A program made the position numbers and the translations under genes. A stretch of DNA of 64,000 nt, taken from NCBI GenBank assembly GCA_905250075.1, contig CAJNOP010000031.1, positions 774,828 to 838,827 of the forward strand, in the 5' to 3' direction. Shown one piece after another: positions 1 through 13,300 of this stretch. Every line of letters begins with the position of its first letter. The stretch's first letter is position 1. The notes beneath the pieces were generated by a model, which did no database searches, was not told the DNA's origin, and saw only the letters and a list, made by a program, of their open reading frames with translations. The DNA comes from Rotaria sp. Silwood1 (Eukaryota; Rotifera; Eurotatoria; Philodinida; Philodinidae).

Positions 1-165
1 TACGACCGTTTACGGTGGGCGTATACACGTCGTATACGACACGACGATATACGGCCGTAATTCAGGTGTCAAGTAATACGGCGAAATACGGTCGTATACG
101 ATCGTAATGTGCACTGTATACGACCGTTCACGATCGTATACGATCGTTTACGATTGTCGTAATGC
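1..165. repeat. Palindromic CGTATACG-rich tract
   Basis: The first 165 bases are made of overlapping short palindromes of the type tacgatcgta and cgtatacg, repeated with small changes. CpG is far more frequent here than elsewhere in the window. No open frame is convincing. The tract is cut by the left edge of the window, so its full length is unknown. It may be the end of a transposable element or a satellite. Confidence 0.6.
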
Positions 166-178
166 TCATCCTGGGTCC

Positions 179-520
179 TTAAGGGGGCTGACTGAACGAA
201 GTGCAGTCCCCGACTTATTATTTTGGAGTGGCATAATTGTCCTCACAGATTGTTCTTTAAGTCGGTTGATTTTCGGAAGTGCTGCCAGAGCCGACTTATT
301 ATTTTTCACTCGTTTAGTTGGCATGGCAAATTTTTCTTTTTTAAGTCGGCTGATTGGATGAAGTGTTGACAAATCCGACTCATTCGGTTAGTTGTCATAG
401 CAAATTTTTCTTCATGAAGTCTACTGACTGAGCGAAATGCAATGGCCGGCTTATTGCTTTCCACTGGCTTTATTTCACTGACAATTTATTCTTTAAGTGG
501 GCTGACTGCACGCGCGTGGG
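179..520. repeat. Tandem array, unit about 75-86 bp, ~4.5 copies
   Basis: A unit that begins like aagtcggctgactgaacg and continues through a ccgacttatt segment and a T-rich tail restarts near 179, 254, 340, 413 and 493. Copies are diverged and differ in length. Short open frames on both strands cross the array and have no protein character. From 521 to about 1077 I see no gene or clear repeat; one 75-codon frame at 649-876 is not convincing. Confidence 0.65.
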
Positions 521-1077
521 TGGTAGTGGAATACTGTTTTATATGAAATCCACTATATCGAAGTCTGAGAGGGATGCGTAGGAAATTTTAAGGAATTTTT
601 GAGGGCATCAACTATCAGGAATACGCTGGATAGATCGGGGGAGGGTGTATGTATATGAATTACAGCGATGAAAGGAAACTGTCAGCTGCACATTATCTCC
701 GTTTGTATGTACGCTATACAAGCGATCATCGTATTCTCTTGAGTAGTCGAGACACTTTCATCGATGAATTTAAGCCGGAGAAGGCTATAGTTAAACTATA
801 TACCCCTGGAAAGGATATGTGTAACACTATATTTGACCTCTTGTTACACTTGGGAGCGACTTATTGGGAGAAGTAATTGTGGCATTCGATAGCCCTTGAG
901 ATTCTCTATTGAAGTATGGCTTTTGATCATGTCTGACTTTTATATAGTGAAAAATTAATCAATTGGAATGAAGGGGCCCACATGTGCAGATTCCCACAGA
1001 CTTGATTTAGTCACTGTCATAAAAATTAGTTAATTGTTTTTTTTTCACTATGGAATTAACTTTTTTTAAATGTACTT

Positions 1078-1490
1078 ATATATTCTGATAGAGGTTGGTA
1101 TTCTCTATCACCCTTTACATATTTAATTATTTTCTTGCGTTCATTTATGGAACAATAATTTGAATACAATGAACACACACTCAATTGACAAGTACCAAGA
1201 ATCCGCAGTTTTTTAACTACGTAAATCCACGACAATATATTACTATATAGGGTGATATAGAATTTCAAGCGTTACCAGAATGTATAATGTCTTTGTGTGA
1301 AAATTAATTCCTGTAGGAACAATAATTTGACAAAGAAACTACGACAGTACCGAAAAAAAGCCAATTTTTGTGACTTCTCAGTTGAAGGTACGTTCAGTGT
1401 AATCAAATTATTTTTCAATAAATGAATGCAAGAAAATAGTTAAATATATTAAAGGGTGATAGAGGATTTCAAGCTCTATCATAATATGTG
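1078..1490. mobile_element. Inverted-repeat element (MITE-like), ~410 bp
   Basis: The segment 1078-1165 is matched in reverse complement by 1396-1490 with roughly 85-90% identity over about 85 bases. Both arms share a block reading gggtgatagag on one strand. The ~230-bp centre contains a further partial copy of the end motif near 1249-1275. There is no coding capacity. This is typical of a non-autonomous DNA transposon or foldback element. No target-site duplication was identified with certainty. Confidence 0.65.
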
Positions 1491-1744
1491 GTGGCTTTTT
1501 AAAAAGGTAATTCGATAGTGATTAAAAATTTTGAAAAACTAGTTCAGGAGACAAACTCAAGTCCTTGGGAATCTGGACATGAGAGTGTCTTCATTCCACT
1601 CGATTAATGTTTCAAGAGATCAAAGTAACGTAGAATCAAAACATAAAGTTCTATAGAGATTTCCCAGTGCTACCGAATCGTATTATTACTTTTCTCAAAA
1701 TGTATTCTTCGAGTGTCAAAGGAGCTGAAATATTGGGTTACCGG

Positions 1745-2400
1745 AAGTTCGCCAACAAGACTTTCATCAATGGCGAAATTCTGATGGGTGTGTTGGCAAA
1801 AGTCCACTGTACTTTCACCAATTGGCGAAATTCCAGGGAATGTATTGGCGAAAGTGTAGTGGACTTTCGCCAATTGACGAAAGTACAGTAAACTTTCCCC
1901 AACTGTCACAAAATAATATTAATACAGGGTACATGTAAGAGTTGAAGCTACAGTCTGTCGAATTCAAGAATTTCTGGAGCCGAACCCGATTGATGGATCT
2001 TTTAAGAGAAAAATTGAAAGAAATTCCAAAAAGATTATTATATACATGAGATATTTCTTTGGATCTCGATCCTATCAGTAAAATTTTCCGAACCAGGACA
2101 CGAACTCAGTGATTACAAAGCTTTCAGACCCGCAACAGGTTGGGTTCGGGTCCCAGTAGATCCAACGGGCTCTAGCTGCAGCTAATGTTGTTAGAATGTT
2201 TATCATAGCTTACACTCATCAATATAGCTGACAGAAATTTTCGAATCTTTATCTAGTTCGCAGTCAAATTGGCGAAAGCCCGCTGTACTTTCACCAATTG
2301 GCGAAAGTCCAGGGGCTGTACTGACGAAAGTACAGTGGATCTTCGCCATTGGCGAGAGTCCTATTTGGCGAAAGTCTTATTGTCGAAGTTCCGGAATCCC
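1745..2400. repeat. Two clusters of a TTGGCGAAAGT motif repeat
   Basis: Clusters at 1745-1905 and 2268-2400 are built from direct and inverted copies of ttggcgaaagt joined by segments like ccactgtactttc. The two clusters are clearly related, and within each the motif occurs on both strands, so each can fold back on itself. The spacing of about 360 bp between them is unrelated sequence. Two overlapping frames at 1667-1909 are by-products of the repeat. Probably a foldback element or the two ends of one element. Confidence 0.6.
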
Positions 2401-4386
2401 ACGCAACAATATTGTTAGAGTTGTCTAATTGTAGTTGTGTTTTGGCGGCTTCATGTACTACTAAACGGTTCTAATTCGAATTTGAATCAATATTCAGAAT
2501 AAAATTAGACTTTTTTTTCTTCTATATTTTGATAGGATAATCATTATTTGAATGAAAAGTATGAATGATAAAGAAGTTATAGTTTGCTTTTGACTTTTGA
2601 GATCATATGTGAATACAAAAGTTTCATTTACATTCGAGTTGGAATTAGAAAAGTACTGATAAATTCGTGTTAGAACAGCACTTACAAACTTACTAAAGTA
2701 ATTGTTGATGGTAAAAGAGAGTCGTATAGGGTGTCCAGAAGATCACTAGACATAGAGAAATTTGTTTATCTATACAGTGAGGAAAAATTTGCTAATTTCA
2801 TGGCCATAAGTGAACTATTCCTGTAAGAATAAAAACTTCTATCTCTGCTTTATCCTCAGAAAAAAATCAGCCCATTTAGTTGAAGAGTCATAAAGATATT
2901 CAAATTTTTCTATATCAAGTAATTCTTTTGATACTCTATAGAAGGCATTAAAAAGTCTGTCTGTATTATTTAAAGGCTTCTGGCAATCAAACTGACGAAA
3001 CACGTCGCATATAAATTGAATTTAATGAGAGGACAACAGATGATTTTGTTTCATAGCAATCTTCTCTTTTTTGTAGACTATGTCGTTTTACAAGATTCAA
3101 AATAATTAAAATGAAAGCTGGATAAAATGTTAGACTTCAGTTTATTCGACAAGCTAACTTTATAGCTGTAAAAAAAACAGCTGATCAAAATTTTTGAAAT
3201 CTCGAATGTTTTCGATTATCAATAAGTATCACTTCGCATTGTAGTTCACAATTGACTGAAGCTCAAATACCATCGTTTTCGGACTGGATACGTGAGAACT
3301 TGATGAACATTGCAGTAAAATTTATGTAAATCTATATTGAACAAGTTTTATAACGCGAAAATTGTTGAATTGTCGTTCAATACTTCGAGTTTGATTTGTT
3401 TGATAATCATTTAAATATTCTTCTTTTTTCGTTTTAAAATATAGATACAGAAGCAAAACAAATGTTCAATTTCATCAGATAATTTATACTGTGATAAATC
3501 GTTATCATAATTGTTATCATTAATTAATTGAATATTTTACATTTAACGTAAGATGAAGTTGTGATGTCATTGTTTTCCCTGATCGGTATGATCAGAACAA
3601 ATGATGAACACACAATTCTAGTACATTAGTTACAATTAATGAAAATAAGAGGAAAATAAAACTTCGTCTCGATTCATTTAAAATAGATTAGTGTAAAAAT
3701 GATGTTCAAGTTCAGCATAGAGCAATGTTAATTGTATAATTTTTAAACAAGTGAAATTAGTTTGCTTTTTTTAAAATGTGTTATCAATACAATGCGAAAT
3801 CATCTATTTATCCATATATTTGAATTTAGAATATACTCTTTTTAGATAAAAAAAAAGAAGTAAAATACATTTAGATGTAAAAACACTTAACTATGTATCA
3901 TTGATATACTTTTCAAAGAAAAATTAAAGAAAAGATCATCAATTGTTGAAAACAATTCTATATTTAAATATCACAGAAATAAAATTAATTTAAAAATCTC
4001 GCTTTATCTGTGAGCTTCTTCTAAACGAAATTCTTTCATATAAAAAACTTTCTAAGAATACTCATAATTTTCATTTCACTTAGAATCGTAAGAAAATTTT
4101 ATTCTTTCAAATCGCAATACAATGACAAAATGTTCATGAATAATTATATTTAATATTGAAGTTAACATGTCGAAATTTATCAACGATCTTAAACGATTAT
4201 TTAATAATCAAATAGAAATATCTGATTTTCTTTTTTTCTTTTCGAAGAAATATACAAAAAAAAAAAGAAAACAGAAACATACAGTTCTTTGCAAAAAAAA
4301 CAGATAGAACAGAATATTTAAATATCCGGAGAAACAATGACATTAAATTCATAGATAGACACACTGTTAGAAAACAAAAATTCTAA
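2401..4386. other. AT-rich intergenic DNA, no gene seen
   Basis: Very AT-rich sequence with frequent stops in all frames and homopolymer runs. Its right end is downstream of the minus-strand SFMBT stop codon and must contain that transcript's 3' untranslated region. I see no RNA gene or strong repeat. Confidence 0.5.
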
Positions 4387-7300
4387 TCAAGATGTGTTTG
4401 TTGTTGATAAACGTGAAGTTTTTAATGATGGTGATGAATGAAATGTATCAATGACTTGTGTACGAAGTTGTTCAACAACATGACAAAATTTAACAGCTGG
4501 ACCTAATTTAAATTCAAGTAGATCTTGAACTTTAGGTAAATCATCAAGAAGAAGAAGAGCAGCACCATCAATTTCCTTTTTTTTATTTTATAAAAACAAA
4601 AATACTTTTAAAAATTAATAAAAAGAAGAAATTTTGTTTTTCTTTACTTGTTCTTTAATGGTTTTTAATGCAAATGAACATCCAGATTGATTTAAATATG
4701 AACAAACATCATTAACATTCCATGTAACTGGATTTCGTGGATCAATTGGTGGAATTGGAATTGTTGATTGTTTAATTGATGATGTTGATTGTTGAATTTC
4801 TAGTTTTGAAATAGTTAAATTCGAACAAGAAGAATCAATATCATTAATAGTTTGTGGAGAACGTCGTTTTTTCTTGTTTTTATTTGATAGTGAACAAGAA
4901 TCTGATAAAATATTCATTGTTACTAATGGTGATGATGAACGTTTATTTTTTCCTATACGAGAAGGTTTTAATTCTAAATGAAAAGCAAAAATGTTTTGTT
5001 GATTTTTTTTTAGATAAATATTGTTTATTTGTTTTTCTTTTAATCAAAAAACCTTGAATGGGAATCTCTATTGATGATGAACGTTCAATTCTAAAATTAT
5101 TATTATCAATTAATTCTTCTTTAATTGTAACTGTTGATGTTAATTTTTGTTTTTTATTTGTTCGTGTTACAGTATGTGTTCGTGGTTCAATATGAAGACG
5201 AAAACCACGTGTTTTACGATCACTTCCAGGTATTGATGATATTACTGAAGAAATATCATTCGAAACAGTTTCTTGTGGTTGATCTATAGATGATGTTTCT
5301 TCTACAACATCTGTAGAAACAGTTGAAGGTACAGTATTTGGTTTCAAATGACATAATAAAGATTTTTGTCTACGTTGTCGATTTTGAGCAATACGAAGTT
5401 GAGTTCGTTTATGTTTAGAATGAATTGAAAGAGCTAATTAACATAAAACAAACAAATAGAATATAAAATAAAAGAGAAATGATGGGGACATATCAGCTAT
5501 TGATTTTCAGGTTACTGCATATTTTAAGTGACTTTATTGAGTTCAAAATGAAAAAATTCTTCAGTTCACATTGATTACAAAAAGCATTGAATTTTATGTT
5601 GTTTCATATGAGAACTACTATCAATTTATTATAAAATTCAATCATCCGAAATACTATTTTTCTTTCTATCCAGTATAGTTTGATAGCTCATGATTTGAAT
5701 AATAATTAGAGTTTTTTAACATATTTCTTTCTGTCGAACTACACTCTGTTATAAATCAATCAACAGATCAAAGCCAAAGCTACAAAATGGCATATAACTC
5801 ATTCAATCTAGACTTGATCTAATATATCTTAAGTCAGTATGCAACGTTCGACGATACAGAAAGAGCACATTTTGTTTTTACTTAGCCCTGAGCATATTCC
5901 ATGAGAGTGAGTAGTTTTTTTGATAAACATGAATATTATATATTAAATCAGCATGGATTGATCTATATCTTTTTTAATTGAAAGATTGTTTACATTGATT
6001 TATTTTTCTTATTAATTTTCTGAACTTTTCTCACGTACACCCTTTGTTTTTTACAGTCAGGTAGGTATTTTGATGGAGCTTTTTTCCCACAGATTCCTGA
6101 AGGAAATCTTGACACAAATTTTGAACGAAAACGAAAGTACTTAAGAAATTTTCAAAAAGTACATCGATCAACCCAACTTTTCATGCTGATTTCAAATATA
6201 CTACTCGTTTTTTTTATTAAAAGCCGACTTATTTTTTATGCAATATGATAAGAACCTAGTAAAAAGTATTTTTTTTTTCGTATCCTCGAATATTGCATGC
6301 ACACTTTACGTACATTAGACTGGCATGAGTGTAAATCGAATGAATTATATGTGCTCTCAAACTATGCTAGATAGAAGGATAGTATTTATCATGATTGATC
6401 TTTGTAATCAATGTGAATCAAAGAATTCTACGTTTTGCACTAATACTAAATAAACAAGAGTTTAATGAATGTCTAATGACTATTTGTGAATATTGTACTC
6501 TGGAAAATTTTACTTAAATTAGTACTAGAAGATCTGTCTGATTTTTCTGCATACGATCACCAATAATGTAGCTTAAAATATTCTATAGTCCGAAATCAAT
6601 AGCTTATGCGTTTCTATTCTTTATTATTTTCTTTTTTGTGGAAAAGAATTTAAACATACCGAAAGTATTTATTAATATATGACATTTATCTGGACAATTA
6701 TTTTCAATGCGTTTCATACTTATTAAATTCGGACATGCTTCTAATTGTGTACATATATGACGAATATATTGATAGACTAAATATGGATTTGTTGGTAGTG
6801 ATATAGGACGTATTAATTTTGAGGATCTTTTCGCAGCTTTTATATATTCAGTTTTAAAATTTGATGTTGAATCACAATTGGATGTATGTTCAAGTCGACG
6901 TAAAGCTCGAAGAGTATTTGTTGATGTGGATGATGCTGATAGAAGATGATGAAACATATCAATAAGAACATGACGATAAGGTCCAGGACCAAATTGAGAT
7001 GGTATACGTGAAAGACGTGATGAACAAAAATGAGGACCAGCAAAACATCGAATATTTACATATAATGTTAATTGATAGATTTCATTTAAATAAACTCGAG
7101 GAATTTTTGGATAATGAGTTACTGATGAGAATATACTAAACAAAAACAAAGGGAATTATTGATTTTTATCCATGCAATGTTTCTCATATTGTAGATTTTC
7201 AGTTACTAGTATACTCGAGAATTTTTTGAAAAACGATCGAAAAAAAAAGGGTATTGAAATATAGGAGTTAAAACTTGAGGCTTTCAGATTGTAACAGACT

Positions 7301-10300
7301 CTAACAGGAATGTTCCAAAGTCGCCAGGATTGGAAGTAGATTAAAAGATTTTTGCTAAAGTTATCTGGATTTGCAGGTTTGTCGAACGCTAAGTCAGAGA
7401 CTATCACAGACCGTATACCAATAACGTCTCATTATAATCTATAGTAGTTGTTTATTGTATTTCTACAACATTAGGCGAAAGAATGGTGAAATGTATCCCA
7501 AAATAGATTCAATAAAATTATCTTTCTAAGATTAGCAAGAGTAAATACATCGTGTTTTACTTTTTAATCTCACCAGATTTTATTAAAAGTTTTTCACTTG
7601 TAGACGTGTGTTACCAGTGAAATATTTTTGAAGAGTAGATATCTATGAGAAATTGTAATTTTTTTCAAAAAAAAGTATTCCAAGGTTACTAACTTTTGCC
7701 GCATCAGATAATTGTTATCGTCTTAAAAAAACCCGTGGACGTTTACCCAATAACTGGATACACTATTATATTCAGTTGAAAACTTCGACAAAAAAAAATC
7801 GATTTATATCAATGCTTATTTATTGATATTCAATTCTAATTAAACTGTCATATGTGTTGCTTATTTCACATGCTTTTGTCATGTTTATTCAATAACACCT
7901 TTCAAATACTGAAAAAGAGTATCTATTCGTTTTGAATAAAACGTACTTTGAGAAGATAAATAACTTCCTTGGAGTAGACACTTTTGAAAAGTCCGAAAAA
8001 GTGTCCAATATGAAAACGTTATACTATGTGCTACGTAAATTTTCTAGAAATTTCTTAGCTGTTAAACTATCGAATTTTTCGATCAACAGCTTCAAAAATA
8101 TTCCTATGCAATGCATTATCCATCAATTAATATGTGTTATATGTATCAATAAATAAATATCGGTTTGCTGAAGAAATTTGAATTAGGAGTTATATGTCAA
8201 AGTCGTTTTTCTTATAAATACCGAAAAATGAATACATATCTGTTGTTCTATCCTAATTAATAAATTCTAAATTCCTATACAAAAAGAAAAATCTTACTCA
8301 TATCGATTTTGTTCGTAAGTTTTTATTTCAACTTTATATTCAATCGGTGTTAATAAATTAAAACCATTAAATTTTGCCCATCCAACAGGAAAAACATCTA
8401 AAGAATTAATTGGTAAAACATGATAAAATGAATGATCATCATTAGATAAACTAGTATTATCAATTCTTAACCACATAAGATGATCAACAACATGAATAAG
8501 TGTTACAGATAAAACATAATCATTATTATTTAATGTATAAATCATTTCCATTTTCATTCCTGGTTCAACACGATTATTTCCATTAGAATTTAATGTTATT
8601 AAATTAAAACAACGTTCAGATGCTAAATCATTTATTTGATTTTTTTCTGTATATAAATTCCAATAATCTTCTGATTGACGAATACCTTTACCTTTCATTA
8701 ATGCAAATCTATGTTCAGTAGCCCAATGTGCTGGTAATATATACGGATGTGTAGCATATGCAATAAATGTATGTTGATTTTCATTATCAATAATTATATC
8801 AAAATAATATTCATTATGTATATGACCAATTTTACCAACATAAATATTTTGTGTTTTAATATCGAAAACTTCTAATTTCATACCTTCTGTAAAACGATGT
8901 TGACGAATTTCTTCTTGATCTTTAAATAAATTTAATGGAAGAAATTGTTTTTTTGATTGATTTAAACACATATCAATAATTATTTGTTTATTAATAGATA
9001 ATAATTGTAAACATGTTGGAATATCATAAAAATAAATCGATGAATTATTTGAAGTCCAACCAATAAAATGAAGACGCCAATCAAGATAAAATATATTAAT
9101 ATCAGAAGAAAATAAATTTGAATCTTCTTCATTTGTTGTATTAACAATATATCGTAAATGTAATCGTCCACCTCGATTATTTATTATTCGAACAAACCAT
9201 ACTGTCCATGGACGATTTATATCTTGTAATTCAAGTAACATACCACATTTTAATTGTTCTACTGGATTAAGACCAATATTCTAAATATAGAAAACAAGAT
9301 TATAAATTTTGAATTTATTTCAAATAGATTTATTTGTATTTAGTATCTTATACAACATGAAGGTAGTTACACACCGAAGATCCGATTTGTTCTCTCAGAA
9401 TTTTGAATTCTTTCTCTGGAATAGCGTCTTGCAATCCGGTCGGATATTCAGCACTCGATTCGATAAAAACATAGAAATGAAAGTTAATTCCAATATACTA
9501 GAGAAAGTTATTATACTTGAGAACAAGTGATAGAAGTGGATATGCGACATTGAAAAAAGCATTTCTGTATATATTCACAATCATAGCTTTCGTTTGTTTT
9601 TGACCATGGGGGGAAAAATTTTTTTTCCCAAAGAGAATCTGCTGGGAGAAAACGAAAATATTTTTTCAAAGAGAAAATCCGCTGGAGAAAAACGATAAAT
9701 TTTTTCAGGGAGACTTTCTCCCAAAATTTTAGGAGGGGGAAATTCCCTCCCTTCCCCTCTCTAATCGTACACTATGTTCACAATTATGATGTTTGATATC
9801 AACACTAACGAGGGAGCGTATGCAAGTGTAAAATCGCTTTTGAATCAGGAGTATGTTCGTCATGTAGGTCTTAGTGAGCTATGAATACCCTGAAAAAAGT
9901 TCGAGCTATTGGTTTATTGCTACCAAGATATTGTATTTTTGCGACATTTTTTATTAGAATGCCGTGGTTCCCCTCAAGACCCTCAAAAAACTAAGTTTCG
10001 AATTTCGATTTGAAACTTTGCGCAGAGATAGATCATAATGAGAAGAGTTTATTGTAAAAGTTTCAGATCATTTTATTCTTGCTATCCTAAGACAGGACTA
10101 CGGTAACAGCACGTTTTTACTTCCCAATATACACCGATATATTCTTTCGTTCTTGTTTCATAATAGAAGGAATCAAAAAATCTGAAGCTTTCACAATAAA
10201 CTATTCTCATTATAGTCTACCACTGTGCAAAGTTTCAGGTCGAAATTCAAAACTTAGGTTTTCTGAGAGTCCTGATGGGGACCACCGCATTGTGATAAAA

Positions 10301-13300
10301 AGAATACCGTAAAAATGTAATATCTCGGCAGCAATAAACCAACAGCCCGAACTTTTTTCAGGGTATTCATAGCTCACTAAGACCTACATGATGCGCCCAC
10401 TTCTGACTCAAAAGCGATTTTACACTTGCATATGTTCCCTCGTAAGCTCTACTTCGCCATCATCAGCAACAAGCAAACCTATAGTTAGCGGAATTGGTCA
10501 AATGTTCGAAGCAGAAAGACATCAGATAAATCCTGAATCACTTGCTTTTTGTTTGTAGAATTCTAGATAATCTCTTTTCTTTGTTACTGTTCGTGAAAGA
10601 AACTAAAACAAGATACTTCTCCATGTAAAATAAAGGTTTGAAAACGATACTATGGCTGTGAAAGTATCTGCCGGATGTCGATTAGCTCCGATTCCAGTTC
10701 GGATGAAAAAATCTGTATACGTGCAGGACCCTACTCCGGAAAAGAAAATCTTGATAAAAGACTCATTGTATTTTTTGTTCTACAATAGCTTGTGACTCAA
10801 GTCTTCGTAATGACTATGCAAGGTAATTTGACATTATCAATATGATAATAGGGTTTTGGAAAGGCTTCTGTTTTTACTTTGATTGTGTTCTATACAATCT
10901 AAGTTAAGCTGGTATTGAATGTTTCCTATAGATTAGTTTTCTCATTAATAGCTTCATTATTTATTTTAATATTACATAGAGAAGATTAAGATAATAAGCG
11001 GCTTTATGATCTATGAAATTCTTTGAATTAATCTGAGAATTAACTTTTGATATTCTCTTCTTATAATTAATGTAAAATTAATTATTTATGCGATAGTTAT
11101 CAAATAGTATCATAATGGCAATTTATAGGAGCTATTCATTGTCTGTCTATTCAAGCTTGACAACAAATCCAATTCTTAGAAAATAAATAAATGAATTTTA
11201 ATCAATATATATGTTGTGGTCAAAATTAAAATTCTGTCAAATTTAAAATTTGTCTAGTCAAAATTAAAATTTTAATTTCGTCTAGGCAAAATTAAAATTC
11301 TAATTTTGTCCAATATGATCTCAGTCAAAATTAAAATTTGAATTTTGACCAGACAAAATTAAAATGTGTTTCTCATGAATAGGAAGTCTTAAAGAAAGAA
11401 AAACAATTAAGATAGAACAAATCTCTTTTATTTTACAATTAGTGGCGTAACAAAGATTTTGTATATGTAAACGCTGGGTCTTAGCAATAGAGCATGGGAT
11501 TCAGATGAAGCTTCTGGAGAATGACATTGGGTCCAAATGATCATTTTTTATCAAAAAGTTTTCCCGATCAAAGTTTGCGGAAAAAAGTTTTCTCCTATTC
11601 CTCATCAACATTTTTCCTCTCAAAACGCTATAGCGGGATTTATTCTTTCAGAATTTATTCCCTCTATGGCTTTTATTAATTATGATAATATCTCAGCATA
11701 CCCACACTCAAACCTGTGCCCTCATCCACACTCAGACCTTCCCCTGCATCCTACACTCTCACTCTCACCTTGTATGTATTAAGAAATAGCGTGGGATTTA
11801 TCCCAAAATGCTTAACGATTTATTGAAAAGTCCGAATAATCTCCAAAAAAATAAGTCCCGGTAGCTGCTGGAAGATTTCAATAATACTTGAAAAATTTTG
11901 AAAAATTCGTGAATTGTTCCAATGTTTTCGACCTTGCGATTCCCCTAGCTACATCGAATTTGATCTAAAAATACGCATCCTCTCAGGAATTATAACGTTT
12001 TGAATTTTTGCTACATGTTGCAGCTGAGATCCAACATATACAAAAATCCTGCTTACACCACTATTTGTTATCCTTGGTTATCAAAGTTTTATCGTTTTAT
12101 GTACGTCAGAAATATTTTAATTTTGTCTGGTCAAAATTCAAATTTTAATTTTGACTGAGATCATATTGGACAAAATTAGAATTTTAATTTTGCCTAGACG
12201 AAATTAAAATTTCAATTTTGACTAGGCAAATTTTAAATTTGACTGAATTTTAATTTTGACCACAACATATACAAAGATCAATACTTTAATTATTTCGAAC
12301 CAAATCATAAATTGAACGACAACTGATTGCATACGGAAAAAACAAGGATATACTAATCTAAACCTCATATTTTAAGATCTAATACCTCTGTCGGAAGCCT
12401 CATTTCATCAAAAACTTGGAATTCAACGCGCTTGGATGTCAGTCAATGTCTAACACGTTTTACCGAATTTATTATGTTTTCTCACATTTTATTTTCTTTA
12501 TCGTTTTACTGAGAAAGAAGTTTGGGTCATTAGATCAAACTTTGTTTTGCGTTTTTCTTGTTCCAATGTCAAAAATTACTCGCTTGTTTTTCATGCTAGA
12601 CAGTTCAAAAAAGCTTTGAATTGATGAGAAATTTGTCCTTATGACTTAACCTAACCAAAATTTTCATTTTGGCCTTAGTTTGTGAAAAAAATGAATATTT
12701 TTTCATAGAATTAGTCTGAATTTTTTTAACTTTTGTTAAGAGAAAATTTCATCAGAAGTAAAGAAACAATATTTTGACGTATTGGATTCTGTTAAGTTAT
12801 AATAACACGCTTTGGTTGCATTTAAAAACTAGCTCAAAATTGCATCATTAGATTTTGAGAAAAAATTCTTGTCATACAAAGAACTACTTTTTGACCCTTA
12901 ATCTTATGATAACTTAATACTTTTAACCGCAATTTTCAGTTCCATCCGTTGTTCAGGGCCTAAAATAGGTTTCTGACAGATGACCCATAGACCTTGAATG
13001 AAATGGTTCTTTTGACCCTCAGGCGCTATTTTCATTTTATTACATAAAGAACGTTTTGTAGGTCGAGTCAAAATCACATGTAAATGAATAAGAGGAACTT
13101 GATTTTTCTTGTTTGATTGACATTAGACATAAATGAATCGAAGATCGTTATCATGACGTTTTCAACTATGGAAACGTCCAGTGTTTTATCTAGAGGGGTG
13201 CCCGGGGAGGCGGCGCCCCTCCCCCCCACGCCCCCCGAAAATCGAGTTCGCCCCACGAGACTCGCGATCATCGTGCGACGAACTATATGGCTTGCCCTCC

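Noticed and set aside
649..876. 75-codon plus-strand frame that could be a small gene
   Set aside because: No family features and no splice partners, and it lies in a repeat-rich stretch; length is within chance.
7156..7407. 83-codon minus-strand frame between SFMBT exons
   Set aside because: Lies inside the intron 7136-8297; joining it would break the phase that links exons at 8298 and 7135.
8980..9171. 63-codon hydrophobic minus-strand frame
   Set aside because: Alternative frame inside SFMBT exon 8298-9280, whose MBT reading is clear.
11537..11782. Possible transposase inside the inverted-repeat element
   Set aside because: 81 codons, no DDE/D-like motif, low-complexity end; the element is best seen as non-autonomous.
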